Both the position numbers and the translations under genes were made by a program. Below, piece after piece: positions 22,701 to 34,288 of a stretch of DNA of 64,000 bases (within the stretch, counting starts at the first letter, position 1; each line of letters begins with the position of its first letter). The stretch lies in NCBI GenBank assembly GCA_943787405.1, contig CALSMH010000001.1, positions 350,316-414,315 on the forward strand. Direction: 5' to 3'. Below the pieces are notes generated by a model. It was not told the DNA's origin. It searched no databases and saw nothing but the letters and a program-made list of their open reading frames with translations. The stretch is from an uncultured Nitrosomonadaceae bacterium (GTDB lineage Bacteria > Pseudomonadota > Gammaproteobacteria > Burkholderiales > Nitrosomonadaceae).

Positions 22701-23342
22701 TTAATTTTTTTTAGTCAACTCAATTTTTTTCTTGAGCATATCGATAAAATCTTTAAAGCCCTTTTGTTTAAGAACGGAACGGTACTCTACACGTTTCAAT
22801 GCAAGGTCACTGACGCCATCAGCCAAAATATTAATGATTCTCCAACCTTTCTTATTCTGACGGAGCAGGTAGTCGAAGCTTACAGTATCACCATTAGAGC
22901 GGACAAATTGGCTGCGTACCAATATATAATCTCTAGGCATTTTTTTTTGCTCAATATATTTAAATTGCTCACCATTATATTCTTTGAACCACCCTGAATA
23001 GGTGCTAATACTGAGTTCGCGGAAGTGGCTAATAAGAATTTGTTGCTGCTCACCGCTTAGCTTAGTCCATTGTCTTCCTAGAATAGTTTTTGCAATGAAG
23101 TCAAGATCATGAGAGTTCTCAATTGCTGGAGTCAATAATTTATAGCGACCCTGGAATCCAAGTTTTTCTCCTCCCCGCATTGCCTCTAGCAAGGAACCGT
23201 GCAGACTCTTTATGATTTTGGTGGAGTTAGTAGTGTCTGGTTCTTGGGTCCAAGCCACCGGCATGTACAGAAGCATTGCTATCACTATAAGAAGATGCAA
23301 AGTTAATCTGGCTTCTAGAGAAATTTTCATAATTTTTGGCAT
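22701..23342 (-). CDS. hpnM: HpnM, MlaC/Ttg2D-family periplasmic lipid-binding protein
   Basis: 213 residues, N-terminal signal peptide ending near WTQEP. MlaC-family domain (about 45-200) with the typical DLDFIAKTILGRQWTKLSGEQQ and a C-terminal WRIINILADGVSDLALKR stretch. Such proteins ferry lipids across the periplasm; in hopanoid loci the copy is called HpnM. 43 bases upstream of hpnN, so co-transcription is likely. Confidence 0.9.
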   Translation of the reverse strand: MPKIMKISLEARLTLHLLIVIAMLLYMPVAWTQEPDTTNSTKIIKSLHGSLLEAMRGGEKLGFQGRYKLLTPAIENSHDLDFIAKTILGRQWTKLSGEQQQILISHFRELSISTYSGWFKEYNGEQFKYIEQKKMPRDYILVRSQFVRSNGDTVSFDYLLRQNKKGWRIINILADGVSDLALKRVEYRSVLKQKGFKDFIDMLKKKIELTKKN

Positions 23343-23516
23343 CTCAACATATAATATATGTATATAGAAAATATGGCTAATAAATCCTGATTATGTTTAA
23401 GTATATAGTAAGGGGGCTGAGCAAGGAAATTACTTGTAAAAATATAGCTTGTTTGAGTAAACTTTTTTACCAAAAAGAAGAAAATACCGCTAATTAGTGT
23501 AACTGGTGAAAGAGAT

Positions 23517-23550
23517 AATGATTTGTTCAGTTTATACTAAACAAATCATT
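23517..23550. repeat. 11-bp perfect inverted repeat between hpnH and hpnM
   Basis: AATGATTTGTT (23517-23527) and AACAAATCATT (23540-23550) around a 12-base loop that itself contains AGTTTA/TAAAC. On the plus strand it is followed by TCTGTTTTTA, but the flanking genes are transcribed the other way and no T-run follows on the minus strand. It may be an mRNA-stabilising hairpin after hpnH or an operator for hpnM. Confidence 0.5.
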
Positions 23551-23603
23551 TCTGTTTTTATAAAAAATTACTAAATCGATATTCAAGTATAAACTAATGA
23601 TAA

Positions 23604-24719
23604 TTATAGCTTAACTGTAACAGGAATTTTTGAAAGTGTACTTTTTTTTCCTTGTTCTTCGGTTATCCATTTGGGAACTGGTTCAGCTACCATTGCCCCT
23701 ACAGTTTTTGGACCCCGTATAGATGTAAGTAGTCCTTTCAGAGGATGTTGCAACATATCTTCAACTGCAGTTGCTTCATAACCACAGTGCGCCATACATT
23801 GCACACATTTTGGGTTATTAGTATTCCCATAATTCTCCCAAGGAGTGTCCTCTAGAAGCTCTTGGAAACTAGATGCATAGCCTTCATCCGATAGTAAATA
23901 GCAGGGTTTTTGCCAGCCAAATATATTACGGGTTGGATTCCCCCATGGGGTGCAATCATAGCTCTGATTGCCTGCAAGAAAATCAAGGTATAGCGTGGAG
24001 TGGTTTAATTTCCAGTCCCGTTTTTTGCCAATCTCAAAAATACCTCTGAACAAATTCTTGGTGTCTTCACCTTTAATAAATACATCTTGCTGGGGTGCTT
24101 TTTCATAACTAAATCCGGGTGCAATAGTTGCTCCCTCTATGCCTAGAGTCATAGCGTAATCAAGAAATTCAGCAACATCTTCCGGGGTCTCCCCCTGAAA
24201 GAGAGTACAGTTCACAGTGACTCTAAAGCCTTTTGCTACAGCTATCTTTATGGCCTCAACTGCCCGATCAAAGACTCCTTCTTGACAGACAGAATTATCA
24301 TGCCTTTCTTTCATTCCATCCAGATGGACAGACATAGTTAAATAGGGAGATGGCTTATAATCATTAATTCTCTTTTTCAATAAAAGTGCATTTGTACATA
24401 GGTAGATATATTTTTTACGCGCTACAATTCCCTCGACTATTTGCGGCATTTCTTTGTGGATCAGTGGTTCTCCACCCGGAATTGATACCATCGGCGCACC
24501 ACATTCATCGACAGCCTGCATACATTCTTCATATGAAAGACGCTTGTCCAGGGTCTCCTCAGGATAATCTATTTTCCCGCAACCCCCACAGGCTAAATTA
24601 CAACGAAAGAGTGGCTCCAGCATTAAAACCATCGGGTATTTCTTTACCCCGTTAAATTTTTGTTTTAATAAATAGCTGGCTACAGCCAGTTGTTGACGTA
24701 TTGGAACTCCCATGAGCAA
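23604..24719 (-). CDS. hpnH: Adenosyl-hopene transferase HpnH (radical SAM)
   Basis: 371 residues. Joins a 5'-deoxyadenosyl radical to hopene, the first step to extended hopanoids, whose product is the HpnG substrate. The radical-SAM cysteines are C40-x3-C44-x2-C47 (CNLACGGC) followed by GGEPLIH. A C-terminal Cys cluster (CVQCMAHCGYEA) is typical of the SPASM-like tail in HpnH. Full family length. Transcribed toward hpnM with a 261-base gap that holds an inverted repeat. Confidence 0.95.
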   Translation of the reverse strand: MLMGVPIRQQLAVASYLLKQKFNGVKKYPMVLMLEPLFRCNLACGGCGKIDYPEETLDKRLSYEECMQAVDECGAPMVSIPGGEPLIHKEMPQIVEGIVARKKYIYLCTNALLLKKRINDYKPSPYLTMSVHLDGMKERHDNSVCQEGVFDRAVEAIKIAVAKGFRVTVNCTLFQGETPEDVAEFLDYAMTLGIEGATIAPGFSYEKAPQQDVFIKGEDTKNLFRGIFEIGKKRDWKLNHSTLYLDFLAGNQSYDCTPWGNPTRNIFGWQKPCYLLSDEGYASSFQELLEDTPWENYGNTNNPKCVQCMAHCGYEATAVEDMLQHPLKGLLTSIRGPKTVGAMVAEPVPKWITEEQGKKSTLSKIPVTVKL

Positions 24720-24803
24720 ATCTCTCCAAGATTAATTTAATAGGCCAAATGATAGTCATTCATAGAAAAAATAGCTACTCTTATATTATAATTTATTGCA
24801 TGA

Positions 24804-25763
24804 TTACAAAGGTTTCTGTTCTCTTAATAGTGATGCGGGAAGTTTAAATGTGATGTCTTCCGATACTCCTTCCATCTCTTCGATACTGCTCACTCCAAGA
24901 GCTCGCAAACGATCAAGAACACCCTGTACTAATATTTCAGGAGTGGATGCGCCGGCAGTTACACCTATGGCGGAGCTATTAGCAAACCAGTCTGGTGAAA
25001 TCTCGTTAGCGTCTTGAATTAAATAGGCATCTACGCCACTCATTTCGCCTACTTCCTGTAATCGTGCAGAATTGGAGCTATTTCGAGCGCCGACCACCAG
25101 TATAACATCAACTCTTTCTGCAAGGCTTCGCACAGCATTCTGGCGGTTTTGTGTTGCATAGCAGATATCAGATAACTCAGGGCCCTTTACTTCCGGAAAA
25201 CGATCCTTTAGGGCCTGCACGATGGAACGCGTGTCATCTAAACTAAGGGTAGTTTGGGTTACATAGGATACTTGCTTCGGATCAGAAACCACTAGAGCCT
25301 GAACATCTTCTACAGTACCAACCACATGGACTGTCCCCCGTACTCGTCCGTAAGTCCCTTCTACTTCAACATGCCCCCGATGGCCAATAATTACCACTTC
25401 ATGCCCACTTTTGCTATAACGTTTAGCTTGTAAATGAACCTTGGTAACAAGCGGGCAAGTCGCGTCGATAATTTCCAAATCTTGAGCTTGGGCAGTTTCC
25501 ATAACGGCATCGGATACGCCATGAGCACTGAGAACAGTTACTGTTCTGGGCGGGATGCTCTTCATGTCTTCGGTAAAAATGACTCCGCGTGCTTCCAGAT
25601 CTTGGATTACCTGTTGGTTATGAACAATCTGGTGTAGAACATAAATTGGAGCCCCATAAAGTAAGAGTGCTTGCTCCACGATTTCTACCGCGCGCACTAC
25701 ACCAGCACAGAACCCTCTCGGATTAGCAAGTATGGTCTTTATATTGTTCTCCTTGTTAAACAA
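24804..25763 (-). CDS. ispH: 4-hydroxy-3-methylbut-2-enyl diphosphate reductase IspH
   Basis: Last step of the MEP isoprenoid pathway, giving IPP and DMAPP. 319 residues; the three conserved cluster-binding cysteines are C19 (NPRGFCAG), C103 (DATCPLVTKVH) and C201 (CYATQNRQ). Also visible are the catalytic Glu in VEVEGTYG and HQIVHN. Its place beside hpnH is common in hopanoid producers, since isoprenoid units feed squalene. Confidence 0.97.
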   Translation of the reverse strand: MFNKENNIKTILANPRGFCAGVVRAVEIVEQALLLYGAPIYVLHQIVHNQQVIQDLEARGVIFTEDMKSIPPRTVTVLSAHGVSDAVMETAQAQDLEIIDATCPLVTKVHLQAKRYSKSGHEVVIIGHRGHVEVEGTYGRVRGTVHVVGTVEDVQALVVSDPKQVSYVTQTTLSLDDTRSIVQALKDRFPEVKGPELSDICYATQNRQNAVRSLAERVDVILVVGARNSSNSARLQEVGEMSGVDAYLIQDANEISPDWFANSSAIGVTAGASTPEILVQGVLDRLRALGVSSIEEMEGVSEDITFKLPASLLREQKPL

Positions 25764-25977
25764 TCTATATGACTATATTTTAGCACGTAAGTTGCACAAA
25801 TTAAATATAAGTGCCTATACCACCTATATGGGATAACGTGAGGGAGGCTACCATCTATATAGGCTAACGGGATGCTTTGGCTTAATTATTAGAAAATTCA
25901 ATTTATGGAGATTGTGTGGGGTTTGAGAATTCGCTGTTGTATAAATTACGGAAATTCAGCGGTAGTTTAGAGCTTCT

Positions 25978-27264
25978 TTATATAAGCTGACTAGCTACTA
26001 TCAAATCATTCCAGTTAGTCGTATATCTTGGGCTCATGTTATTTTGTCTCATCTTCCATGGTTGTGTTATTCCCTCGGCTGCAATTATCAATATTTTCTT
26101 TCCCATCAGTGTATTAATTTGATCAAGTGCTGCCATTAGGCTGCTTGATTTTTTTCGACCCTTCTTTTTACTAAACAAGTCAGGTTGGTATTTTTTATTT
26201 GATACAATTTTAGATAGGATAACTCCCGCCTTTTGGTATCTATATCCGTTTTGGTAAATTTTACGCAATCCGAATAATGAAAATTGTATAAGCGTCAAGG
26301 TATCGTCTGTTTGCTCTGGCAGTGGAATGTTTATGCTATTCTCGTAACAAGATTCTTTCTTATTGAATGGACTAGTACAGATATAAATATGAATTGATCC
26401 CGTATATGAATTTTGTCGACGTAATTTCTCAGCAGCACGGCTTACATAGAGAGCTATGGATTGTTCTAGACTTTTGAAACTAGTTATCAATACACCAAAA
26501 GAGCGGGAGCAGGTTATCTGTTTTTTTTTCGCGGTTGTCCCCTCCAATTCAAAACAAACTATATTATTAAGCTCGTAGATGGTTTTTTTCAAAGAGGCAG
26601 AAAACTGCAAATCTAGTCTGCGCGGATTAATATTTTTCAGGTCATTGATGCTGTAAACACCAATCTGTTGTAATTTTGGCGAAAGTTTTTTGCCAATACC
26701 CCATATCTTTCCAACTTTAATTCTGTGTAGCCATTTATTTTGTTCCCGTATTGACATGGCATTGAAATTGCATACACCTTGGAATACTAAATTTTTTTTA
26801 GCAATGTAGTTTGCAAGCTTTGCTAGTGTTTTTGATGCTCCAATTCCTATGCATACAGGTAACCCAGTTTGTTGTTGAATATACCTACAGATTTCTTGTG
26901 CATAGGCAGTCAGGCCATTTTTGCGGAATCCCGTGAAATCTAGAAAACATTCGTCAATAGAGTATATTTCTTGGCTGGGGCTAAATTTGAAGAGTATGCT
27001 CATTATTCGATCGGACATATCTGCATACAATGCATAATTAGAAGAACAGGTAATAATATTATGTTTTCTTGCTAAGTGTTTAAACTGAAAACAGGGCTCT
27101 CCCATTCTTATCCCAAGTGCCTTTGCCTCTTCGCTTCTAGCAACTGCGCAGCCATCATTATTAGAAAGTACCACTACTGGTTTATTTCTTAATTTCGGAT
27201 TAAATACTCGTTCACAACTTACATAAAAGTTATTACAGTCAACGAGAGCGATAGAGCGGTTCAT
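25978..27264 (-). CDS. umuC: Error-prone DNA polymerase V catalytic subunit UmuC
   Basis: 428 residues, Y-family translesion polymerase. Palm/finger motifs [16 protein letters not shown] (about 6-21) and SIDECFLDF (about 100) supply the catalytic acids; the HhH thumb ([14 protein letters not shown]) and little finger follow, then the UmuC-specific C-terminal extension. It overlaps umuD by four bases (ATGA), giving coupled translation. Confidence 0.95.
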   Translation of the reverse strand: MNRSIALVDCNNFYVSCERVFNPKLRNKPVVVLSNNDGCAVARSEEAKALGIRMGEPCFQFKHLARKHNIITCSSNYALYADMSDRIMSILFKFSPSQEIYSIDECFLDFTGFRKNGLTAYAQEICRYIQQQTGLPVCIGIGASKTLAKLANYIAKKNLVFQGVCNFNAMSIREQNKWLHRIKVGKIWGIGKKLSPKLQQIGVYSINDLKNINPRRLDLQFSASLKKTIYELNNIVCFELEGTTAKKKQITCSRSFGVLITSFKSLEQSIALYVSRAAEKLRRQNSYTGSIHIYICTSPFNKKESCYENSINIPLPEQTDDTLTLIQFSLFGLRKIYQNGYRYQKAGVILSKIVSNKKYQPDLFSKKKGRKKSSSLMAALDQINTLMGKKILIIAAEGITQPWKMRQNNMSPRYTTNWNDLIVASQLI

Positions 27265-27860
27265 TTAAATTTCCGCATGGATCCGGTAACAACGCCCCAA
27301 ATTTCAAAGGACTGTTCTTCTTTGATTTCAATAACTGAATAATTTTGGTTGGCTGGAATAAGGGTTACACCTTTTTTAGATTTTCCCAAAATTTTTACGG
27401 TAAATTCCCCATCTAGTATTGCAAGGACAATATCTCCATTCTGCTGGGTTTTTGAGCGGTCAATAACTAGCACATCATTATCGAAGATGCCGGCCTCTGT
27501 CATTGAATCACCTTTGACGCGTACGAAGAAAGTTGTAGCATCATTTTCCACGAGATAGTCGCTTGGATCGAGCCGTTTCTCAACATGATCGTCAGCTGGA
27601 GATGGAAAGCCAGCGGCTACTTTTGATGTGTAAAGTGGAAAAACGGTGTGTTGTTTAGTTCGTACGAATTGGATTAGCTCAGAGAGCTTAGCGTCTGTTT
27701 GTAATGGGCGCTCTTCTTTTAGAGTAGAAATAAAGCTCTTGATAATTTTAGCCGTGTTTACCGGAACGCGTATGACTGTAGTAGGTTGAGCTATGCTATT
27801 GCCTGGTTTGCGCCCAGCACCTGAGCGTCTGCCTCCATGGGTTCTTATAGTAGCGGTCAT
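27261..27860 (-). CDS. umuD: UmuD-type protease/polymerase subunit with long N-terminal extension
   Basis: 199 residues against about 140 in E. coli UmuD. The LexA-like self-cleavage bond is A83-G84 and the Ser/Lys dyad is S119 and K156; the spacings (36 and 37 residues) match E. coli UmuD exactly, so cleavage should work. The first ~60 residues are extra: a basic Gly/Arg-rich start ([12 protein letters not shown], residues 9-20) followed by [10 protein letters not shown] and a helix-rich stretch, which could be a DNA-binding or docking module. Together with umuC it encodes DNA polymerase V. The promoter carries a palindromic operator. Confidence 0.92.
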   Translation of the reverse strand: MTATIRTHGGRRSGAGRKPGNSIAQPTTVIRVPVNTAKIIKSFISTLKEERPLQTDAKLSELIQFVRTKQHTVFPLYTSKVAAGFPSPADDHVEKRLDPSDYLVENDATTFFVRVKGDSMTEAGIFDNDVLVIDRSKTQQNGDIVLAILDGEFTVKILGKSKKGVTLIPANQNYSVIEIKEEQSFEIWGVVTGSMRKFK

Positions 27861-27864
27861 CGTA

Positions 27865-27919
27865 AAACTTGATTTAGTAACAATTAATCAAGTTTACTCT
27901 TAAGCTTTTTGAATGGCAA
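27865..27919 (-). promoter_or_regulatory. umuDC promoter with perfect palindromic operator
   Basis: On the minus strand TTGCCA (27914-27919), a 17-base spacer and TAAACT (27891-27896) make a good sigma-70 promoter. A perfect 10-bp inverted repeat AAACTTGATT/AATCAAGTTT (27865-27874 and 27886-27895, 11-base spacer) overlaps the -10 box and start site, ideal for repression. It does not match the enterobacterial LexA box CTG-N10-CAG. The repressor could be a divergent LexA or a UmuD-linked regulator. Confidence 0.65.
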
Positions 27920-28102
27920 GAATTAGTAATGCAGGTTATTTATATAGCCTATCTGAATTTCTCTCTAAAGTAATGCAGAGTAAATAATAGAAATTGAGTC
28001 ATAAATTCATATATTTCTGTTTCCTCTTGTTTTTTTTGGTCGAGTGCGCCACTCTTCAGAACAGGGATATGGGCAATAGCTCTTAATGTGCCGTATGTTA
28101 TT

Positions 28103-28189
28103 TGGTACCGGGAGGGGGAATTGAACCCCCATGAGGTTGCCCTCGCGGGATTTTGAATCCCGTGCGTCTACCAATTCCGCCATCCCGGC
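28103..28189 (-). tRNA. tRNA-Leu (anticodon CAA)
   Basis: Minus strand, 87 bases with CCA. Long variable arm as expected for Leu. The anticodon stem CGGGA/TCCCG encloses TTCAAAA, so the anticodon is CAA. The acceptor stem starts GCCGGGA and ends TCCCGGT, giving a terminal G-U pair. Confidence 0.95.
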
Positions 28190-28434
28190 AAACTCTATCT
28201 CACCAGATTAGAAGCTTGAGAAATTAATTTATACAAATAAATATAGGCTTATAAATAGTCTAGGAGATTATGATTAATTGTAACTCAGACTATCGCAGGA
28301 GTGTTGTGATAACAAATATATAATTGGTTTTTTATAGGGTTCCGATGTATTTTTCTGCCCTCTTCAAGGTATTAAGAAGTGGTGCAATGGAAACTTTATG
28401 ATGACTAAATTAGCTATACTTAAACTGCGTTTTA

Positions 28435-29553
28435 TCAGAAATTTATGGCCAGTGCTGTCGTGAAGATTGTATTATTATTTGTGATAGTACCGTCCTGCCT
28501 GGTAAAAATATTATCTTTATTAATAAGCGATCTCGCCTCGACTCGCCAGAGAAAATTCTTCGTGATGTTCCAATCAAAATTTGCAGAGAAGGCCCATGTT
28601 CTAAAGCCATTCGGTGATGTAGAAGATAGAAGTACACTATCTCTGTCATCGAAGTACTCTCCTCTTACGGCTATAGCCGTATTTGTTGTAGGGGTGTAGC
28701 GCATAATAGCCGTCGAATTAAGCCATGTGTTGAAAGTTGACGAGCCTTTGCTCTTCTGTTCCATGCCAATATCAAAACCAATCGTTGCAGCAAGCTTGCT
28801 ACTCAGTTTAAAGGTGCTGTAGAAGTCATGAAAATATCGCATCAGCCTTCTCTGATTAGGTGAGTCAGTACCAATAAATGTACTACTGTTGAAAGTTATT
28901 CTTGAAGAAGGGCTGTAAGTAATTTGTGTTCCAAATGATGGAAGGGTATTTCCATCAACAGGTTTAATACGCTGCCATCCACTTAGAATGAGTAAACTCA
29001 TAAACCATTTTTCATCATTTGAAGTATGGCTAATTCTTGCACCGGATTCATAATAGGGGATATTTTCAGCTGTGAGGCTCCTTGTTAAAGTCCAGTTATC
29101 ACTACCTTTAGCATTTTCAAATCCAATATGGGAGGAAAAAACACCCATTTCAATCCATGTATTATTTTTTCTTGATACTTTTAGTGCAATGCTGCTCTCA
29201 TAGAGATTCTTCAGTAAGCCTGATTCTGCTGCATAATTAGCACGCATGTAGGTGCCTACAGCCAATGCAAAGTTGGCTTTAATATTTTCAGTGTCATATT
29301 CTGTTTTTAAGAATGCCAGATTTACTGCTGGCTCATTATTTCGGTTATGGCTTACAAATAGAGATGGTTTTCTGTTATTAGGAGGATTGTTCAAAGCAGT
29401 AGAACCATATGCTTCAACATACCCGCTAATCATGAATGGTGATATCAGGTCATTTGCAATCGTTATGATTTCTTGTGCATATATTCCTTTGCTGGTTAGC
29501 AAAATAATAGCCATAACAATGGCATTTTTTACATGGTTGATTTTAGGATTCAT
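28435..29553 (-). CDS. Putative outer-membrane beta-barrel porin (BBP2/OmpL-like)
   Basis: 372 residues with a signal peptide ending near GIYAQE. The mature part is a run of alternating amphipathic strands (SGYVEAYGSTAL, WIEMGVFSSHIGFENAKGSDNW, TAIAVRGEYFDD) and ends in Phe (TALAINF), the usual C-terminal signal for BAM insertion. The GVFSSHIGFE...NWTLTRSL pattern resembles the putative beta-barrel porin-2 family. Substrate unknown. Flanked by tRNA-Leu and queA, with no operon partners. Confidence 0.75.
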   Translation of the reverse strand: MNPKINHVKNAIVMAIILLTSKGIYAQEIITIANDLISPFMISGYVEAYGSTALNNPPNNRKPSLFVSHNRNNEPAVNLAFLKTEYDTENIKANFALAVGTYMRANYAAESGLLKNLYESSIALKVSRKNNTWIEMGVFSSHIGFENAKGSDNWTLTRSLTAENIPYYESGARISHTSNDEKWFMSLLILSGWQRIKPVDGNTLPSFGTQITYSPSSRITFNSSTFIGTDSPNQRRLMRYFHDFYSTFKLSSKLAATIGFDIGMEQKSKGSSTFNTWLNSTAIMRYTPTTNTAIAVRGEYFDDRDSVLLSSTSPNGFRTWAFSANFDWNITKNFLWRVEARSLINKDNIFTRQDGTITNNNTIFTTALAINF

Positions 29554-29733
29554 AATCCTGCATTTAGAGATACCGTGACATATATACGGCCTATATTTTA
29601 TGTAATTACCAAGTTAATTATTGCAGAGAATTTTTCGTCTATATTATGACTATAAGATCATAACTAAAATAAAGAACATATGAAGTTGCAACCAGTATGG
29701 GTAGATATATAGTACGCCGTTATAATATATCGG

Positions 29734-31874
<2,141 letters not shown>

Positions 31875-31910
31875 AATGCATCTCCTTTGAACCTCCCATG
31901 GAGAAATACT

Positions 31911-32336
31911 ATGTTGATTAGTGACGCTTATGCACAGGCTGCTGCCCCAGCTGGAGCAGGTATGTTAATGGAGCTACCTCTGATAGCGTTAGTCATAGCA
32001 ATATTCTACTTCGTGGTAATTCGTCCCCAGACAAAGCGAACAAAAGATCAGAAGGCTATGGTTGAGGGTCTACAGAAGGGTGATGAGGTCGTAACTAGTG
32101 GCGGTCAGTTAGGGAGGATAACCAAAATTACTGAGAGCCATGTGGTTCTAGAAGTTTCCCCGGAAATAGGGATGCTAATTTTGAAGACAGCAGTTCAAAC
32201 TCTGCTACCAAAAGGAACTTTGAAAACCATTGAGAAGGAAACTTTGAAGGGCACAATGAAAAAGAAAAATAACAAAAATAAAGCTGAGAAAATCATAACG
32301 GAAAAGAAAAATAGCAATAGTGAAACTGAAACATAA
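31911..32336 (+). CDS. yajC: Sec translocon accessory protein YajC
   Basis: 141 residues, single membrane helix (about 18-40) in an N-terminus starting MLISDAYAQAAAPAG, then the YajC core (RPQTKRTKDQKAMVEGLQKGDEVVTSGG...). Start chosen at ATG 31911 because GGAG at 31900-31903 precedes it by seven bases; a TTG 24 bases upstream extends the frame but lacks a site. The C-terminal tail is strongly basic (KKKNNKNKAEK). Partner of SecDF. Confidence 0.94.
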   Translation: MLISDAYAQAAAPAGAGMLMELPLIALVIAIFYFVVIRPQTKRTKDQKAMVEGLQKGDEVVTSGGQLGRITKITESHVVLEVSPEIGMLILKTAVQTLLPKGTLKTIEKETLKGTMKKKNNKNKAEKIITEKKNSNSETET

Positions 32337-32390
32337 GAGGAGGAGTGCGATTCCTTCCCTATCGTCTTTTTATTTGTACTTACCTATAAC

Positions 32391-34235
32391 ATGAACCGAT
32401 ATCCACTCTGGAAATATTTAATTGTTTTAGTTTCAGTTCTGCTCGGACTGCTTTACACGTTGCCTAATTTTTATGGTGAATCACCAGCAATTCAGATTTC
32501 GCCTATGCGGACTACTGATAAGGCTGATACTTCGTTGCTTGCACGGGTCGAAGGTATTCTAAAGAAGAATAATATACCGGTTAACGGAATGTTATTTGAG
32601 CTAAATAGTGTCAAGGTTCGTTTCTCAGATACGGATATTCAGCTCAAAGCAAAAGATATATTGCAGGCAGGGCTTGGTAACGGATATGTAGTCGCACTAA
32701 ATTTACTTTCAGAATCTCCTCAGTGGCTAACTGATATCAGTGCGTTACCGATGTATCTCGGACTTGATCTACGTGGGGGCGTACACTTCCTGTTACAGGT
32801 AGATATGAAAGGTGCGCTTTCTAAGTCTCTTGACCGTTTTAGCGCTGATATACGATCCAGCTTGAGAGAAGAGAAAATTCGTTATAAGAGAGTAAGTAGA
32901 GAAGGCTTACAGATTATTGTGAAGTTTCGTGATCTTGAATCACGTGATAAAGCAACTGATGAAATCAAGAATAATTATGAAGATCTAAGCCTGCGTGAAC
33001 ACGATTTGGAAGATGAGTTTCACCTTGCAGTATCTCTTAAGGAAACAGCATTAAAACGTATGCAGGATTCTGCTGTGCAGCAGAATATTACTACACTGCG
33101 TAATCGTGTTAACGAGCTAGGTGTGGCCGAGCCTATTATTCAGCAAGCAGGAGCTGATCGTGTAGTAGTTCAATTACCTGGCGTACAGGATACTGCAAAA
33201 GCTAAGGATATACTGGGTCGAACAGCCACGCTGGAATTGCGCATGGTTGATGAGGAGCATGATGTGAGTTTAGCATTGAGCGGCCAGAATCCCTCTGACT
33301 CAGAACTTTACACTGAGCGCGGTGGCGGGCCTGTGTTAGTAAAGAAACAGGTGATGTTAACGGGAGACCGTATTAATGATGCACAACCTGGTTTCGATAA
33401 CAATAATCGGCCGGCCGTACATTTAAATTTAGACAGTAATGGTGCTCGTACCTTTAAGCAACTGACGCGAGAAAATGTCGGGAAGCGCATGGCAATACTC
33501 TTAATTGAGAAAAATCAAAAAGAAGTAATTACTGCACCAGTAATACAGGAAGAAATACCTAGTGGGCGGGTACAAATTACAGGAAATATGTCTATTTCGG
33601 AAGCAAGAGATATTTCACTATTGCTACGTGCTGGTGCATTAGCGGCGCCAATGGATATTATTGAAGAGCGAACTGTAGGCCCTAGCCTCGGCGCAGAAAA
33701 TATTTCTCGTGGTTTTAATTCTACTTTATTTGGTTTTGCGGCCATTGCTATTTTTATGACCGTTTATTATTTAATTTTTGGTTTTATCTCGGTAACTGCG
33801 CTTGGTGTAAATTTATTATTACTTATCGCTCTTCTTTCAATCTTACAGGCCACCTTAACGCTTCCTGGTATGGCGGCAATAGCACTTACAATCGGCATGG
33901 CTATCGATGCTAATGTTTTAATAAACGAGCGTATTCGTGATGAGTTACGTAATGGCATTTCGCCACAGGCAGCAATTAGTGCTGGATATGAACGAGCATT
34001 TGGGACGATATTGGATGCAAATATTACCACCCTAATTGCTGGAATCGCGTTATTTGCTTTTGGTTCCGGTCCGATAAAAGGTTTTGCAGTAGTGCTGTGC
34101 CTGGGAATTTTGACTTCGATGTTTAGCGCAATCATGGTGTCACGCTCCTTAGTTAATCTATTGTATGGGAAGCGTCGAAAATTGGAGACTGTTCCTATTG
34201 GGCAGGTATGGAAGCCGACAAATAACAAGCGATGA
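32391..34235 (+). CDS. secD: Protein translocase subunit SecD
   Basis: 614 residues. Uses proton-motive force to pull proteins across the inner membrane late in Sec export. N-terminal helix (WKYLIVLVSVLLGLLYTLPNFYGE), large periplasmic P1 domain, DLRGGVHFLLQVD, then the five-helix RND-like block with GMAIDANVLINERIRDE. No Shine-Dalgarno sits near the ATG; the only AGGAGG (32338-32343) is about 47 bases upstream, at the yajC stop. No other canonical start is possible in frame, so the leader is unusual. Confidence 0.97.
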   Translation: MNRYPLWKYLIVLVSVLLGLLYTLPNFYGESPAIQISPMRTTDKADTSLLARVEGILKKNNIPVNGMLFELNSVKVRFSDTDIQLKAKDILQAGLGNGYVVALNLLSESPQWLTDISALPMYLGLDLRGGVHFLLQVDMKGALSKSLDRFSADIRSSLREEKIRYKRVSREGLQIIVKFRDLESRDKATDEIKNNYEDLSLREHDLEDEFHLAVSLKETALKRMQDSAVQQNITTLRNRVNELGVAEPIIQQAGADRVVVQLPGVQDTAKAKDILGRTATLELRMVDEEHDVSLALSGQNPSDSELYTERGGGPVLVKKQVMLTGDRINDAQPGFDNNNRPAVHLNLDSNGARTFKQLTRENVGKRMAILLIEKNQKEVITAPVIQEEIPSGRVQITGNMSISEARDISLLLRAGALAAPMDIIEERTVGPSLGAENISRGFNSTLFGFAAIAIFMTVYYLIFGFISVTALGVNLLLLIALLSILQATLTLPGMAAIALTIGMAIDANVLINERIRDELRNGISPQAAISAGYERAFGTILDANITTLIAGIALFAFGSGPIKGFAVVLCLGILTSMFSAIMVSRSLVNLLYGKRRKLETVPIGQVWKPTNNKR

Positions 34236-34288
34236 TATCCTTGATATTAGATGGCACCTATAGTTTTGTAAGAATTTAAAGGTATTCT

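Noticed and set aside
32337..32390. Short regulatory peptide ORF before secD (GTG after GAGGAG)
   Set aside because: The spacing between AGGAGG and GTG is one base, too short to initiate, and the 14 codons show no arrest-like sequence.
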